NCBI GenBank assembly: GCA_947458095.1 | Contig: CANGYO010000001.1 | Coordinates: 70,414 to 123,159 of the forward strand | Length of the DNA: 52,746 bases | Source of the DNA: Vampirovibrionales bacterium | GTDB taxonomy: Bacteria > Cyanobacteriota > Vampirovibrionia > Vampirovibrionales > JAJTHC01 | Direction of reading: 5' to 3' | Shown here: piece after piece, positions 42,806 to 50,684 of the stretch | Layout: each line of letters begins with the position of its first letter | How positions within the stretch are numbered: the stretch's first letter is position 1 | The notes under the pieces: generated by a model | What the model was told of the DNA's origin: nothing | Databases searched by the model: none | The model's input: only the letters and a program-made list of their open reading frames with translations | Translations under genes and position numbers: made by a program

Positions 42806-44899
42806 ATGTCTAACCACGCTTTTTTTGAAATCGGATGCGAAGAACTCCCTGCTGGCTTTTTAGCCACCGTGCAGAACGCCTTAACTCAAGCCCTTGAAAA
42901 ACGCTTAGAAGCGGTTGGACTTGCCGACACAGCCATTCACATCGAAAAAACGCCTCGTCGCTTGGTCATTCGCCTAAACGGCTTGCCTGAAACGCAAGCT
43001 GAACGTAACGACGTCATTAAAGGCCCGCCTGTTCAAGTCGCCTTCGACGCAGACGGCTCCCCCAGTAAAGCCCTCGACGGCTTTTTACGCAAAAACAACG
43101 CCACTTTCGACGCCTGCGTACAAGAAGACATCGGCGGGACTCACTATGTGGTTTTGCATCAACGTCATGCAGGGCAGGCCGTTAAAGATCTTATCGGATC
43201 GCTTGTGTTGGATGCGGTACTATCGATTGAAGGCCCTCGCTTTATGCGATGGGCGAACAATACACGCCTTTTCCCTCGCCCCATTCGCTGGTTGCTCGCC
43301 TTTTGGAATGACGAGCGTCTGCCTCTTTCCCTTGATTTAGGGGATGATACCCTCGTTTCTGGCAATAGCACGCGTGGGCATCGCTTGCTAGGGCAAGCCG
43401 ACATTGTGGTGGATTCGCCTGCGGATTATGACGCCAAACTGGCGTCCTTAGGCAAGGTGATTTTATCCACCGAAGCACGCATGGCAACGGTGAAAGAACA
43501 ACTCGCCGAAGTCGCCAAAGGCATCGGTGGTGTGGCGATTGTGGATGACGAACTGCTCGAAGAAGTGGCGAACATCTTGGAATACCCCAGTGTCATTGTG
43601 GGACGATTTGACGCCAGCTATTTAAAAATCCCCAAGCCTGTTCTCATCACGGTGATGAAGGCTCATCAACGCTACTTCCCTGTGGAAAGTGAATCTGGCG
43701 AACTCTTGCCTTACTTCTTGGTCGCCACCAATGGAGACGTCCGCTTTGCCAAGAACATCATCGCAGGCAACGAACGTGTCTTGGTCGCCCGCTTTGAAGA
43801 TGCCAAGTTCTTCTATGAAGAAGATATCAAAACCCCATTAGAAGACCGTCTCACCGCCTTAGACGGCGTGACCTTCCAAAAAGGTCTAGGTTCCCTTAAA
43901 GCCAAAACCCAGCGGATCCAACGCTTGAGCTACGCTTTTGCCGAAGCTTTAGCCGTGGATGCCGACACACGTCAAGCGGTGGAACGTGCGTCGTTACTGT
44001 GTAAAACCGATTTGGTCACCTCGATGGTCTTTGAACTGACGGAACTTCAAGGCGAAGTGGGCATGTATTACGCCTTGCAACAGGGGGAGTCTCCTACTGT
44101 AGCTACCGCCATTTTTGAGCATTACCTGCCTCGTTTTCAAGGCGATGCCTTGCCTGAATCGCCCACAGGACTCATCATCAGCCTTGCCGACAAGCTCGAT
44201 ACTTTGGTCGCCTTATTCAGCCAAAGCAAAACGAAAATGCCCAGTGGATCCAAAGATCCCTTAGGCTTGCGTCGTTTGGTCAACGGCGTCTTATTGAGTA
44301 TTTTGGCGTTTAACCTTCACAATAATTTACAGGTCTGGTGTCAACATAGCTATGAAAACTTGGGCGATTTGGCTCAAGAATCGTGGGATGCCACGTGGCA
44401 ACGTACCAGAGGCTTTATGCAACAGCGTTTGGCGTCTTACCTACAAGAACAAGGCTATAGTGTGGATCTCATCCAGTCGGTGCAAGCCAGCTTTAGTCCG
44501 TGGGACGACCTACCCTTGTTTGTGGCGAAACTCGACAACCTGAAAGTCAAGCGAGAGGATGCTCCCGACTTATTCGATGCCTTGTACACGCCTGCCAATC
44601 GCATCGACAAAATGATCGCCAAGCATTACAATCCGCAAGCGACCTTGGCGAAGGTGGAAGAATCCTTGCTCGAATCGGATGCGGAGCGTGCCTTGTATCA
44701 CGCCGCGAATAAAGCCTTAACTCAAAATAGTACGGTAGCCATGGCGGAGCTTGCTCCACTGGTGGAACGCTTTTTTGAAGACGTCATGGTGATGAGTGAG
44801 AATCCTGCGATCCGTCAAAACCGCTTGGATTTATTGTCTGCCTTGCACACGGCGTATCTGCAACGCTATGGTCGTTTGAGTTTGCTCGTTTTGGCTTAG
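42806..44899 (+). CDS. glyS: Glycyl-tRNA synthetase beta subunit
   Basis: Beta subunit of the bacterial alpha2beta2 glycyl-tRNA synthetase. It begins with the family hallmark FFEIGCEELPAG and contains GPRFMRWANNTRLFPRPIRWLLAF and PGSKDPLGLRR-type (SGSKDPLGLRRL), typical of GlyS, with an anticodon-binding domain at the end. The ATG at 42806 has AAAGGA seven bases before it; the ATG two codons earlier is too close (697 aa). The alpha subunit gene glyQ is not in the window, so the subunits are encoded apart or just beyond. Confidence 0.96.
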   Translation: MSNHAFFEIGCEELPAGFLATVQNALTQALEKRLEAVGLADTAIHIEKTPRRLVIRLNGLPETQAERNDVIKGPPVQVAFDADGSPSKALDGFLRKNNATFDACVQEDIGGTHYVVLHQRHAGQAVKDLIGSLVLDAVLSIEGPRFMRWANNTRLFPRPIRWLLAFWNDERLPLSLDLGDDTLVSGNSTRGHRLLGQADIVVDSPADYDAKLASLGKVILSTEARMATVKEQLAEVAKGIGGVAIVDDELLEEVANILEYPSVIVGRFDASYLKIPKPVLITVMKAHQRYFPVESESGELLPYFLVATNGDVRFAKNIIAGNERVLVARFEDAKFFYEEDIKTPLEDRLTALDGVTFQKGLGSLKAKTQRIQRLSYAFAEALAVDADTRQAVERASLLCKTDLVTSMVFELTELQGEVGMYYALQQGESPTVATAIFEHYLPRFQGDALPESPTGLIISLADKLDTLVALFSQSKTKMPSGSKDPLGLRRLVNGVLLSILAFNLHNNLQVWCQHSYENLGDLAQESWDATWQRTRGFMQQRLASYLQEQGYSVDLIQSVQASFSPWDDLPLFVAKLDNLKVKREDAPDLFDALYTPANRIDKMIAKHYNPQATLAKVEESLLESDAERALYHAANKALTQNSTVAMAELAPLVERFFEDVMVMSENPAIRQNRLDLLSALHTAYLQRYGRLSLLVLA

Positions 44900-44925
44900 T
44901 TTTTACAAATTGTAAAGCGTAAAGG

Positions 44926-44954
44926 TTGACAGTTAAACATTTATTTGTCATACT
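44926..44954 (+). promoter_or_regulatory. Promoter and operator-like repeat of the toxin-antitoxin pair
   Basis: TTGACA (44926-44931), a 17-bp spacer and CATACT (44949-44954) form a good sigma70-type promoter. The inverted repeat TGACA...TGTCA spans the spacer, a position suited to repression by the antitoxin. Confidence 0.6.
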
Positions 44955-44974
44955 AAATACTATGGATACTACAA

Positions 44975-45247
44975 ATGGCTCAAGTCCACGTCACCAGTAA
45001 GGCGAATAAGCAACTGCTGAAAGCCCCACACCATGTACAAAATAAGTTTCGTGGTTGGCGAGATGCCGTTCAAACCGTCGGTTTGTTAAGCGTAAGACGC
45101 AGTGTTGGATTCCACGACGAACCCTTAAAAGGGGATCGGCAAGGGCAACGATCCATACGACTCAATAAACAATGGCGTACCATTTATCAAGAAATGAACG
45201 GTGTGCTTGAAGTCATCGTTTTGGAGGTAACCCCACATGACTACTAA
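44975..45247 (+). CDS. higB: HigB/RelE-family toxin
   Basis: 90 residues matching the HigB/RelE mRNA interferase fold. The family core is visible: GFHDEPLKGDRQGQRSIRLN, then KQWRTIYQE and the final strand LEVIVLEVTPHDY. HigB toxins cut translated mRNA at the ribosome. It precedes its antitoxin gene and overlaps it by 11 bp, the gene order typical of higBA. No ribosome site precedes the ATG, which keeps toxin output low. Confidence 0.85.
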   Translation: MAQVHVTSKANKQLLKAPHHVQNKFRGWRDAVQTVGLLSVRRSVGFHDEPLKGDRQGQRSIRLNKQWRTIYQEMNGVLEVIVLEVTPHDY

Positions 45248-45569
45248 TGAAGACAATACCATTATCGATTTTGACGTAACACCTGAACAAAAAGCGTGGA
45301 TCTTAAATCGTACGCTGGGTTCAGAAATTAGAACATGGCGTGAATGCGAAGCATGGAGCCTTGAACAAGCCGCACAAAAACTAGGCATTAGCCGACAAGC
45401 CTTGCATCAATACGAAACAGGCAAAAAACTACCGAGCGTGGAACAAACCATACGGCTTGCGGAAGGCTTAGGTGCCGTGCCTGAAATGTGGCTGGTGTAC
45501 CGTATTGAAACCGAATTAAAAGCAGTAGGCTATGCCGTAGATAGTTTCAAAATCCATAAAGCCAGTTAA
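45237..45569 (+). CDS. higA: HigA-like XRE-family antitoxin
   Basis: 110 residues with a central XRE helix-turn-helix (about 30-85): IRTWRECEAWSLEQAAQKLG, SRQALHQYETGKKLPS, TIRLAEGLG. It should neutralise the toxin and repress the promoter, where an inverted repeat is seen. GGAGGT upstream, inside the toxin gene, supports strong translation from the ATG at 45237. Confidence 0.87.
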   Translation: MTTNEDNTIIDFDVTPEQKAWILNRTLGSEIRTWRECEAWSLEQAAQKLGISRQALHQYETGKKLPSVEQTIRLAEGLGAVPEMWLVYRIETELKAVGYAVDSFKIHKAS

Positions 45570-45605
45570 TTATACTTTTTAGATAAAAGTGTTAATTTAA
45601 AGAAT

Positions 45606-45920
45606 CGTTGCACAAGCCGACGTCCAAGCACTAAATCCGAGCGGGTGAGCGAACTGCGAATCCCCGAGCGATTTTGCGGACGTCCCACGAGTAGAAAGTG
45701 GAGCAAGCGAAAAGGATGAGAAAGGGGGTGGATTTTTAAGGAGGGGGAAAGAGAAGGAGAGCCGCAACAATTTCCTTTTCTTTCCCCCTCCTTGAATCGC
45801 CTTTGGAGGTTTGGAGGCTTTTGGCGACGCAAAAGTCTCCAAGCACCAGCGTTAAACGGAGCTAAAAACCACAAAATAGACAATCTTAAAAAAAATCACT
45901 TCTTAATTACAAAACACTAT
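45606..45920 (+). repeat. R element, copy 1 (about 315 bp)
   Basis: It starts CGTTGCACAAGC and ends AAAACACTATA. It contains GACGTCC...GGACGTC, a long inverted repeat AAGGAGGGGGAAA / TTTCCCCCTCCTT, and a second stem in the last third. Copies at 47966 and 52563 share the start, both stems and most of the sequence in the same orientation. No transposase and no convincing protein is encoded. Confidence 0.85.
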
Positions 45921-45921
45921 A

Positions 45922-47835
45922 CTATACACGAGGGATAATGACATCAAAGCGTGTACCGACGTTCACGCTACTATGCACATCAATTCGCCCCCGATGCTTT
46001 TCCACAATACGGAAGCACAACGCCAGCCCCAAGCCTGTGCCTACCCCACGGCTCTTGGTCGTAAAGCCGGGATCAAACAACTTGCTCAAGTTTTCTTCAA
46101 GAATACCCTTGCCGTTGTCCACCACAGAAACTTGCAAGCAATCGCCTAAGGCTACATCTTCCACCAACTGCGTTTCAATGCGTAAAATGGGGTTGTCTCG
46201 CCCTTCAAGGGCATGCGTGGCATTCACCATCAAGTTCATAAACACTTGATTCAACAAACCAGGGAAGCACTTGAGTAAGGCATTTTGCCTGTCATACCCT
46301 CGTTCGATGACCAAATTGTGTTGCAAGGAATGCTTCATCAAGAGCAAAGTGCTTTCTAGCCCTTCGTGGATGTCCACGGTTTTTAGCTCGCTTTCATCCA
46401 AGCGGGCAAAATTGCGGAGGTTGACGACCGTATCTTTAATACGTTCGCCTGCCAGACGATTCAGGCTTAAAATATCGCTCGCCATTTTAAGGTACTTCGC
46501 TTCAGGCAAGGTTTGCGTATTGAACTTGTCTAATACTTTTTCAAGGGTCTGCGTATTCGCCATAATCGTGCCTAAGGGCGTGTTGACTTCGTGAGCAATC
46601 CCAGCGACAAATTGACCAAGCATCGCCATTTTTTCAGATTGCACCAAGTGCATTTGCGTTTGTTGCAATTCATCAAGCGTGTGAGTGAGGGCATCTTTTT
46701 GGGCGTTGATTTTACTAAACAATTGAGCTTGCGTCATCGCCAACCCCAACTGCTCGCTTAAGGCGGACAGCATCTCCTTGTCTTCAGTCAACCAAACTCG
46801 TACCTTGTTGCACTGATGCAAGCTAATCGAACCGACCCATTCTTTATTCGTGACAATCGGCACAACCGCCAACGACTGCAACTGATTTTCATCATAAAAG
46901 GCTTTGCTTGCCATCCAGCCTTCGTGGAAGGGTTTGCCGTCTTGAAAGAAGAAAAAGGGCTTGAGTTGATTGTGCAAGACCTCTTCAGGGATGGTTTGAC
47001 GCGTTAAGACCTGCCATTCAAACCCATAAGGATGCGTATAGTGAGGATTGGCTCGGTACGCCCCTGTGCCTGCTAGGGTATAACTATACGGCGTGCTTTC
47101 AGGAATCTTGGCTTGAGACGCATCCAGTGCTTGATTGAGGGGGATCGGTTCATTAAAGGCGTGAATGGTGCATCGGCTGACGCCCAAGACTTGCCCCACT
47201 TCATTGGCGGCGGTTTTCAAAATCTGCGTTAACTCTAAACTTTGGCGGATTTTCACACTCAAGTGATTCATCAAAAATTGACGCCCCATTAAAATCTGCA
47301 TATCGCTGTACAAACGGGCTTGTTCAAGGGCAAGTGCCAGTAAAGGCAAACCCACTTCAAGCAAGCTTTGCTCTTCAGGGGTGAAGGCTTCAAAGCGTTC
47401 TTGACGGTTCATCACCAAAATGCCCACAGGCTGACGTTTGGTGAACACAGGGTAGACCAAGGCGTGGCATCGATAGTTGGGTAGTAAAACACTCGCAGGG
47501 TTTTCTTCAGGCTTGAGAAAAAACGGCGTGTTGCGGTAACTCAACAAGGGTTCCAGCAAGGGGTCGGTGCCTGTATAGCGATGATGCTCGCTTTGCGTGT
47601 CCGCAAAGCCGTCGCTGTCAATGTGAATCACTCTGCCGATGCCTTGTAAGTTCGGGGCAAGAATGGCGAGGGTTAAGCCGTCAAACTGAAAGAAGTCTCG
47701 TAAGACTAAGCCAATGGCATCGAAAATGTCGTCTTGCAGAACGCTGGTATTCACGGCAAGGCTGAGGCGTTGCAATAACGCCAAGTTGCGAGTCGTTTCG
47801 GTTTCAGACGTGGGGGAAGGTGATAGTTCCGACAT
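45922..47835 (-). CDS. Sensor histidine kinase with GAF domains
   Basis: 637 residues, no membrane helices, so probably cytoplasmic. Two GAF-type modules (about 25-175 and 195-375) are followed by a short coiled linker, the HisKA dimerisation helix with phosphoacceptor His415 in GIAHEVNTP, and the HATPase domain with N-box FMNLMVNATHAL, G1 DNGKGI, and G2 GVGTGLGLALCFRIVEKH. No receiver domain is fused and no response regulator is next to it. The gene is bracketed by direct repeats R1 (2 bp past its stop) and R2 (about 130 bp upstream of its start). The signal is unknown. Confidence 0.93.
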   Translation of the reverse strand: MSELSPSPTSETETTRNLALLQRLSLAVNTSVLQDDIFDAIGLVLRDFFQFDGLTLAILAPNLQGIGRVIHIDSDGFADTQSEHHRYTGTDPLLEPLLSYRNTPFFLKPEENPASVLLPNYRCHALVYPVFTKRQPVGILVMNRQERFEAFTPEEQSLLEVGLPLLALALEQARLYSDMQILMGRQFLMNHLSVKIRQSLELTQILKTAANEVGQVLGVSRCTIHAFNEPIPLNQALDASQAKIPESTPYSYTLAGTGAYRANPHYTHPYGFEWQVLTRQTIPEEVLHNQLKPFFFFQDGKPFHEGWMASKAFYDENQLQSLAVVPIVTNKEWVGSISLHQCNKVRVWLTEDKEMLSALSEQLGLAMTQAQLFSKINAQKDALTHTLDELQQTQMHLVQSEKMAMLGQFVAGIAHEVNTPLGTIMANTQTLEKVLDKFNTQTLPEAKYLKMASDILSLNRLAGERIKDTVVNLRNFARLDESELKTVDIHEGLESTLLLMKHSLQHNLVIERGYDRQNALLKCFPGLLNQVFMNLMVNATHALEGRDNPILRIETQLVEDVALGDCLQVSVVDNGKGILEENLSKLFDPGFTTKSRGVGTGLGLALCFRIVEKHRGRIDVHSSVNVGTRFDVIIPRV

Positions 47836-47965
47836 GGCAACTTTCTACAAAATTAGAGATACTTATTTAGTATTATGGCGGAAAGGCGTATTTTTATCAA
47901 GGCTTCTCCTGCATTAAGGCGATTGTCGAAGATGATAGAGCGATTTCAAGTTGTGATGGTTAAAC

Positions 47966-48277
47966 CGTTGCACAAGCAGGCGTCCAAGCACTAAATCCGA
48001 GCGGGTGAGCGAATTGCGAATCCCCGAGCGATTTTGCGGACGTCGTGGCAAGGAATGATGCGACGAGGTGGGTCAAAAGGGGGAGGATTTTCAAGGAGGG
48101 GGAAATGAGGGAGGAGAAACGCAATGCGTCCTTCCTTCCCCCTCCTTGAACCGCCTTTGGGGGTTTGGGGAGTCTTTGGCGGAGCAAAGACCCCCAAGCA
48201 CCAGCTCAACACGGAGCTAGAAATCCAAAAAAACAGGGGATTTTAAACATACCACTTCTTTAATATAAAACACTATA
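47966..48277 (+). repeat. R element, copy 2 (about 312 bp)
   Basis: Same start, stems and end as copy 1 and the same orientation. Here the central stem is a perfect 14-bp TCAAGGAGGGGGAA / TTCCCCCTCCTTGA with inner loop bases GCAATGCG. It lies between the kinase gene and the oxidoreductase gene. Confidence 0.85.
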
Positions 48278-48283
48278 AGTTCT

Positions 48284-48318
48284 ACCCTTTTTTGATATTT
48301 ACACTATACTAAAAGGGT
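48284..48318 (+). promoter_or_regulatory. Inverted repeat before the oxidoreductase gene
   Basis: ACCCTTTT and AAAAGGGT (8 bp each) flank a 19-nt A+T-rich spacer that holds a TATACT box. The arrangement could be an operator over a promoter or a terminator; the sequence does not decide. Confidence 0.4.
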
Positions 48319-48341
48319 CGTTAACATCTAAAGGATGCCCT

Positions 48342-49304
48342 ATGCTTGCTACGAATCCAACACCCCCTATACGCTTGGCTGTTGTGGGTGCTGGCTATTG
48401 GGGCAAGAACCTCATTCGCAATTTTGACGCCCTTGGGCATTTGCACACCATTTGCGATGCCCGCCCCGATGCACTGGCTCATTTCCAAGCCGAATACCCC
48501 CACATCACAGGTGAGCTTTCCTTTGAAGCGGTGCTGGCTAACCCTGACATTGATGCCGTCGTACTCGCGACGCCGTCTTTAACGCACTACCCCTTAGGCA
48601 AGCAAGTTCTTGAAGCAGGCAAGCATTTGTATGTGGAAAAACCCCTCGCTACCACGCTTGCGGATGCTCAAGACTTGGTACAAGTGGCACAACGCCATCA
48701 AAAAACACTCATGGTGGGGCATTTGCTGATGTATCACCCAGCCATTAACCGAGTCAAGCAAGTCATTGATTCGGGTGTTTTGGGCGACTTACGCTACATT
48801 CAAAGCGACCGATTGAATTACAATCACGGACGAAACGACCGCAACGTGTTTTGGGATTTAGCCCCGCATGATCTTTCCGTATTGATCTACTTAATGAACG
48901 GTGAAGTGCCACACGTTAAAGCGGTCACCGCTCAAAATACGTCAGCGGTCGACGAGAAAATCGATCTCGTGCAAGCGTCTTTTCAGTTTCAAAACGGTGT
49001 TGTGGCTCATTTACAAACGAGTTGGATGTATCCGAAAAAGCAGGTGCAATTGTTGGTGGTGGGGACAAAAGCGTCTTTAATTTTGGATGATACCTTGCCT
49101 TTGGCGAATCGCTTGGTGCAAGTGCATTTCGATGAAGCAGGCCATCGACAGGAAAAGGTGGTGGACTACTTGCCTTTAGAGCCGTTACGTTTGGAATGCC
49201 AGCATTTTGTCAATGCCTTAGCAGGCGGTTGGCAACCGCAGTCGGATGACCAGAATGGGTTGGCGGTTGTGGAAGTCTTAGAGAACGTCCAACAATTTTT
49301 GTAG
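48342..49304 (+). CDS. Gfo/Idh/MocA family oxidoreductase
   Basis: 320 residues. The N-terminal NAD(P) fold has AVVGAGYWGKNLIRNF and an acidic residue after strand 2. The family motif EKP (YVEKPLATT) and a catalytic His/Lys region (HLLMYHPAINRVK) follow, then the alpha/beta C-terminal domain. The GYWGKN motif and MVGHLLMYHP resemble WlbA-type UDP-HexNAcA 3-dehydrogenases used for surface sugar synthesis; this substrate is inferred. AAAGGA six bases before the ATG sets the start. The stop codon lies inside the terminal repeat of the next element. Confidence 0.86.
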   Translation: MLATNPTPPIRLAVVGAGYWGKNLIRNFDALGHLHTICDARPDALAHFQAEYPHITGELSFEAVLANPDIDAVVLATPSLTHYPLGKQVLEAGKHLYVEKPLATTLADAQDLVQVAQRHQKTLMVGHLLMYHPAINRVKQVIDSGVLGDLRYIQSDRLNYNHGRNDRNVFWDLAPHDLSVLIYLMNGEVPHVKAVTAQNTSAVDEKIDLVQASFQFQNGVVAHLQTSWMYPKKQVQLLVVGTKASLILDDTLPLANRLVQVHFDEAGHRQEKVVDYLPLEPLRLECQHFVNALAGGWQPQSDDQNGLAVVEVLENVQQFL

Positions 49305-49570
49305 AAAGCTCTGCGAAAGTCAAAAAAGCCTCTTACTCCCTCCCCTTTAAGGGGAGGAAAACAACCTTTCTCATTCACGAAGTGAATCTTCCCCTTTAGG
49401 AAGGAGAGGTTGGGAGAGGAAACCAACGGTTTTCTTTCCCAAGAGAAAAAGTTTACTTTTTCGACCATGTTGGGGTGGGGAGTAGATGTAAACACTGGAT
49501 TCTAGGCATCCCCCCCTCTCGTGAGCCTCACTCCTCAAGGAGAGGGAACAGGACTTTCGCAGAGACTTCT
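49303..49570. repeat. 268-bp element with 19-bp terminal inverted repeats
   Basis: The left end is AGAAAGCTCTGCGAAAGTC (49303-49321). The right end GACTTTCGCAGAGACTTCT (49552-49570) is its inverse with two mismatches. The inside has further inverted repeats such as CCTCCCCTTTAAGGGGAGG. No coding frame is convincing. A solitary left end lies at 36809. Confidence 0.75.
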
Positions 49571-49644
49571 ATGGACAAAAATGGCATGAGTAAAAGTCCA
49601 AAATGCTTCAAGATCATGACGAGCAGGATTTTATAGACGGCTTC

Positions 49645-49792
49645 ATACCAGTTCATAGTTTGAATAGCGTATAGGCGGATTCTAGGAGCCTAGACTCGCA
49701 GATGTGTGAGGTGTACAGAGACGACCATAAGCACATCGAGAACCCGAGCAACAACGAAGACGTCAGACGCTATTTAAAATGGGAACTGGTAT
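49645..49792 (+). repeat. 148-bp repeat family, copy B (complete)
   Basis: The same length and orientation as the copy at 35002, with few differences (for example GACGACCA for GACGTACA in the apical stem). Ends are ATACCAGTTC and GAACTGGTAT. It lies 140 bp upstream of an orphan gene. Confidence 0.85.
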
Positions 49793-49930
49793 CATTGCAA
49801 ATGTAACAGATGTGTCATCCCTAGCACAGAAGGTTCTTAAGATTGTTTTAATACTTATATAAGCTTAATCTCAATGCAAGATCTTTAAACCCCTCTGTTT
49901 TAACAACCCTAGTAAAGGATGAACCTCTCT

Positions 49931-50581
49931 ATGTCTAACGCTGAACGCAAAACCTTTGTTTTAAAATGTGACAAGCCTCGTTATGATGGTGGTATTGAAA
50001 TTGATTTGGAACGCTATTTTGGCAGACGCCTTCAACCGAATTTGACGTCATTAAAAGGAATGGCACAAGAACATCTGAATGAAGACCAACTTAAAAAACT
50101 TGGGGATGATGCCGTATTAAGCCCAACACAAGTGATGGCTCGTGCTAAAAAAGCAAAATCAAAAACACAATCCTTATTAAGCGAAGAAATGGTTTATGAT
50201 ATGGATGAAGCCTTAGAACGCAATATGGCAAGCGAAGATTTAGCGGAACTTTTACCGTATACCCGTGTCAATAAAGACGCCATAAAAAAAGCGGATCAAA
50301 AACAGCAGGATGCGGACAAGGCGATGCGTCCCCTGATGCGTCAAGATCGCTTAAAAGACGTCTTCATGCAAGGGCCTTTGCAAATGGGCATTGGCTTAAC
50401 AGGTTTGCTCACCAGTCTGCTCGCCTTATGTGCCATGAACTTATGTGCCAGACCTGAAGGCATTCGTCACCAAGCCCGTCAACTGTTTCAAGATTGTACT
50501 AAAGTTTTTTGGAAAGGCTTGTGGAATACCGTGCTTTTGCCAGTATCGACCCTGAGAGCCGTGATGATTTACTCATTTTAA
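49931..50581 (+). CDS. Hypothetical protein with C-terminal hydrophobic segment
   Basis: 216 residues. I do not recognise the family. The N-terminal half is charged and helical, with many Lys, Asp and Met; around residue 155-180 a hydrophobic stretch (IGLTGLLTSLLALCAMNLC) forms a likely membrane helix, followed by a second weaker one near the C terminus. AAAGGA before the ATG at 49931 favours it over an ATG four codons earlier that overlaps this site. A TGTAAC motif lies in the leader near 49800. A terminator-like hairpin follows. Confidence 0.65.
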   Translation: MSNAERKTFVLKCDKPRYDGGIEIDLERYFGRRLQPNLTSLKGMAQEHLNEDQLKKLGDDAVLSPTQVMARAKKAKSKTQSLLSEEMVYDMDEALERNMASEDLAELLPYTRVNKDAIKKADQKQQDADKAMRPLMRQDRLKDVFMQGPLQMGIGLTGLLTSLLALCAMNLCARPEGIRHQARQLFQDCTKVFWKGLWNTVLLPVSTLRAVMIYSF

Positions 50582-50595
50582 AGTCGAAACTTAGG

Positions 50596-50621
50596 TAGCC
50601 GTCTCTTTAAAAGGACGGCTA
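50596..50621 (+). terminator. Hairpin after the orphan gene
   Basis: A perfect 8-bp stem, TAGCCGTC / GACGGCTA, with a 10-nt loop, 15 bp past the stop codon, followed by TTGTCTT. Confidence 0.6.
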
Positions 50622-50684
50622 TTGTCTTATGCGTATGCTAGAATGAAATAAAGTTCCCCTTGCTTAATAGGATTGCCCCCCTTC

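Noticed and set aside
45597-45883. Small minus-strand proteins within R element copy 1
   Set aside because: They overlap a structured repeat, lack ribosome sites, and lengths differ between copies; repeat structure explains the open frames.
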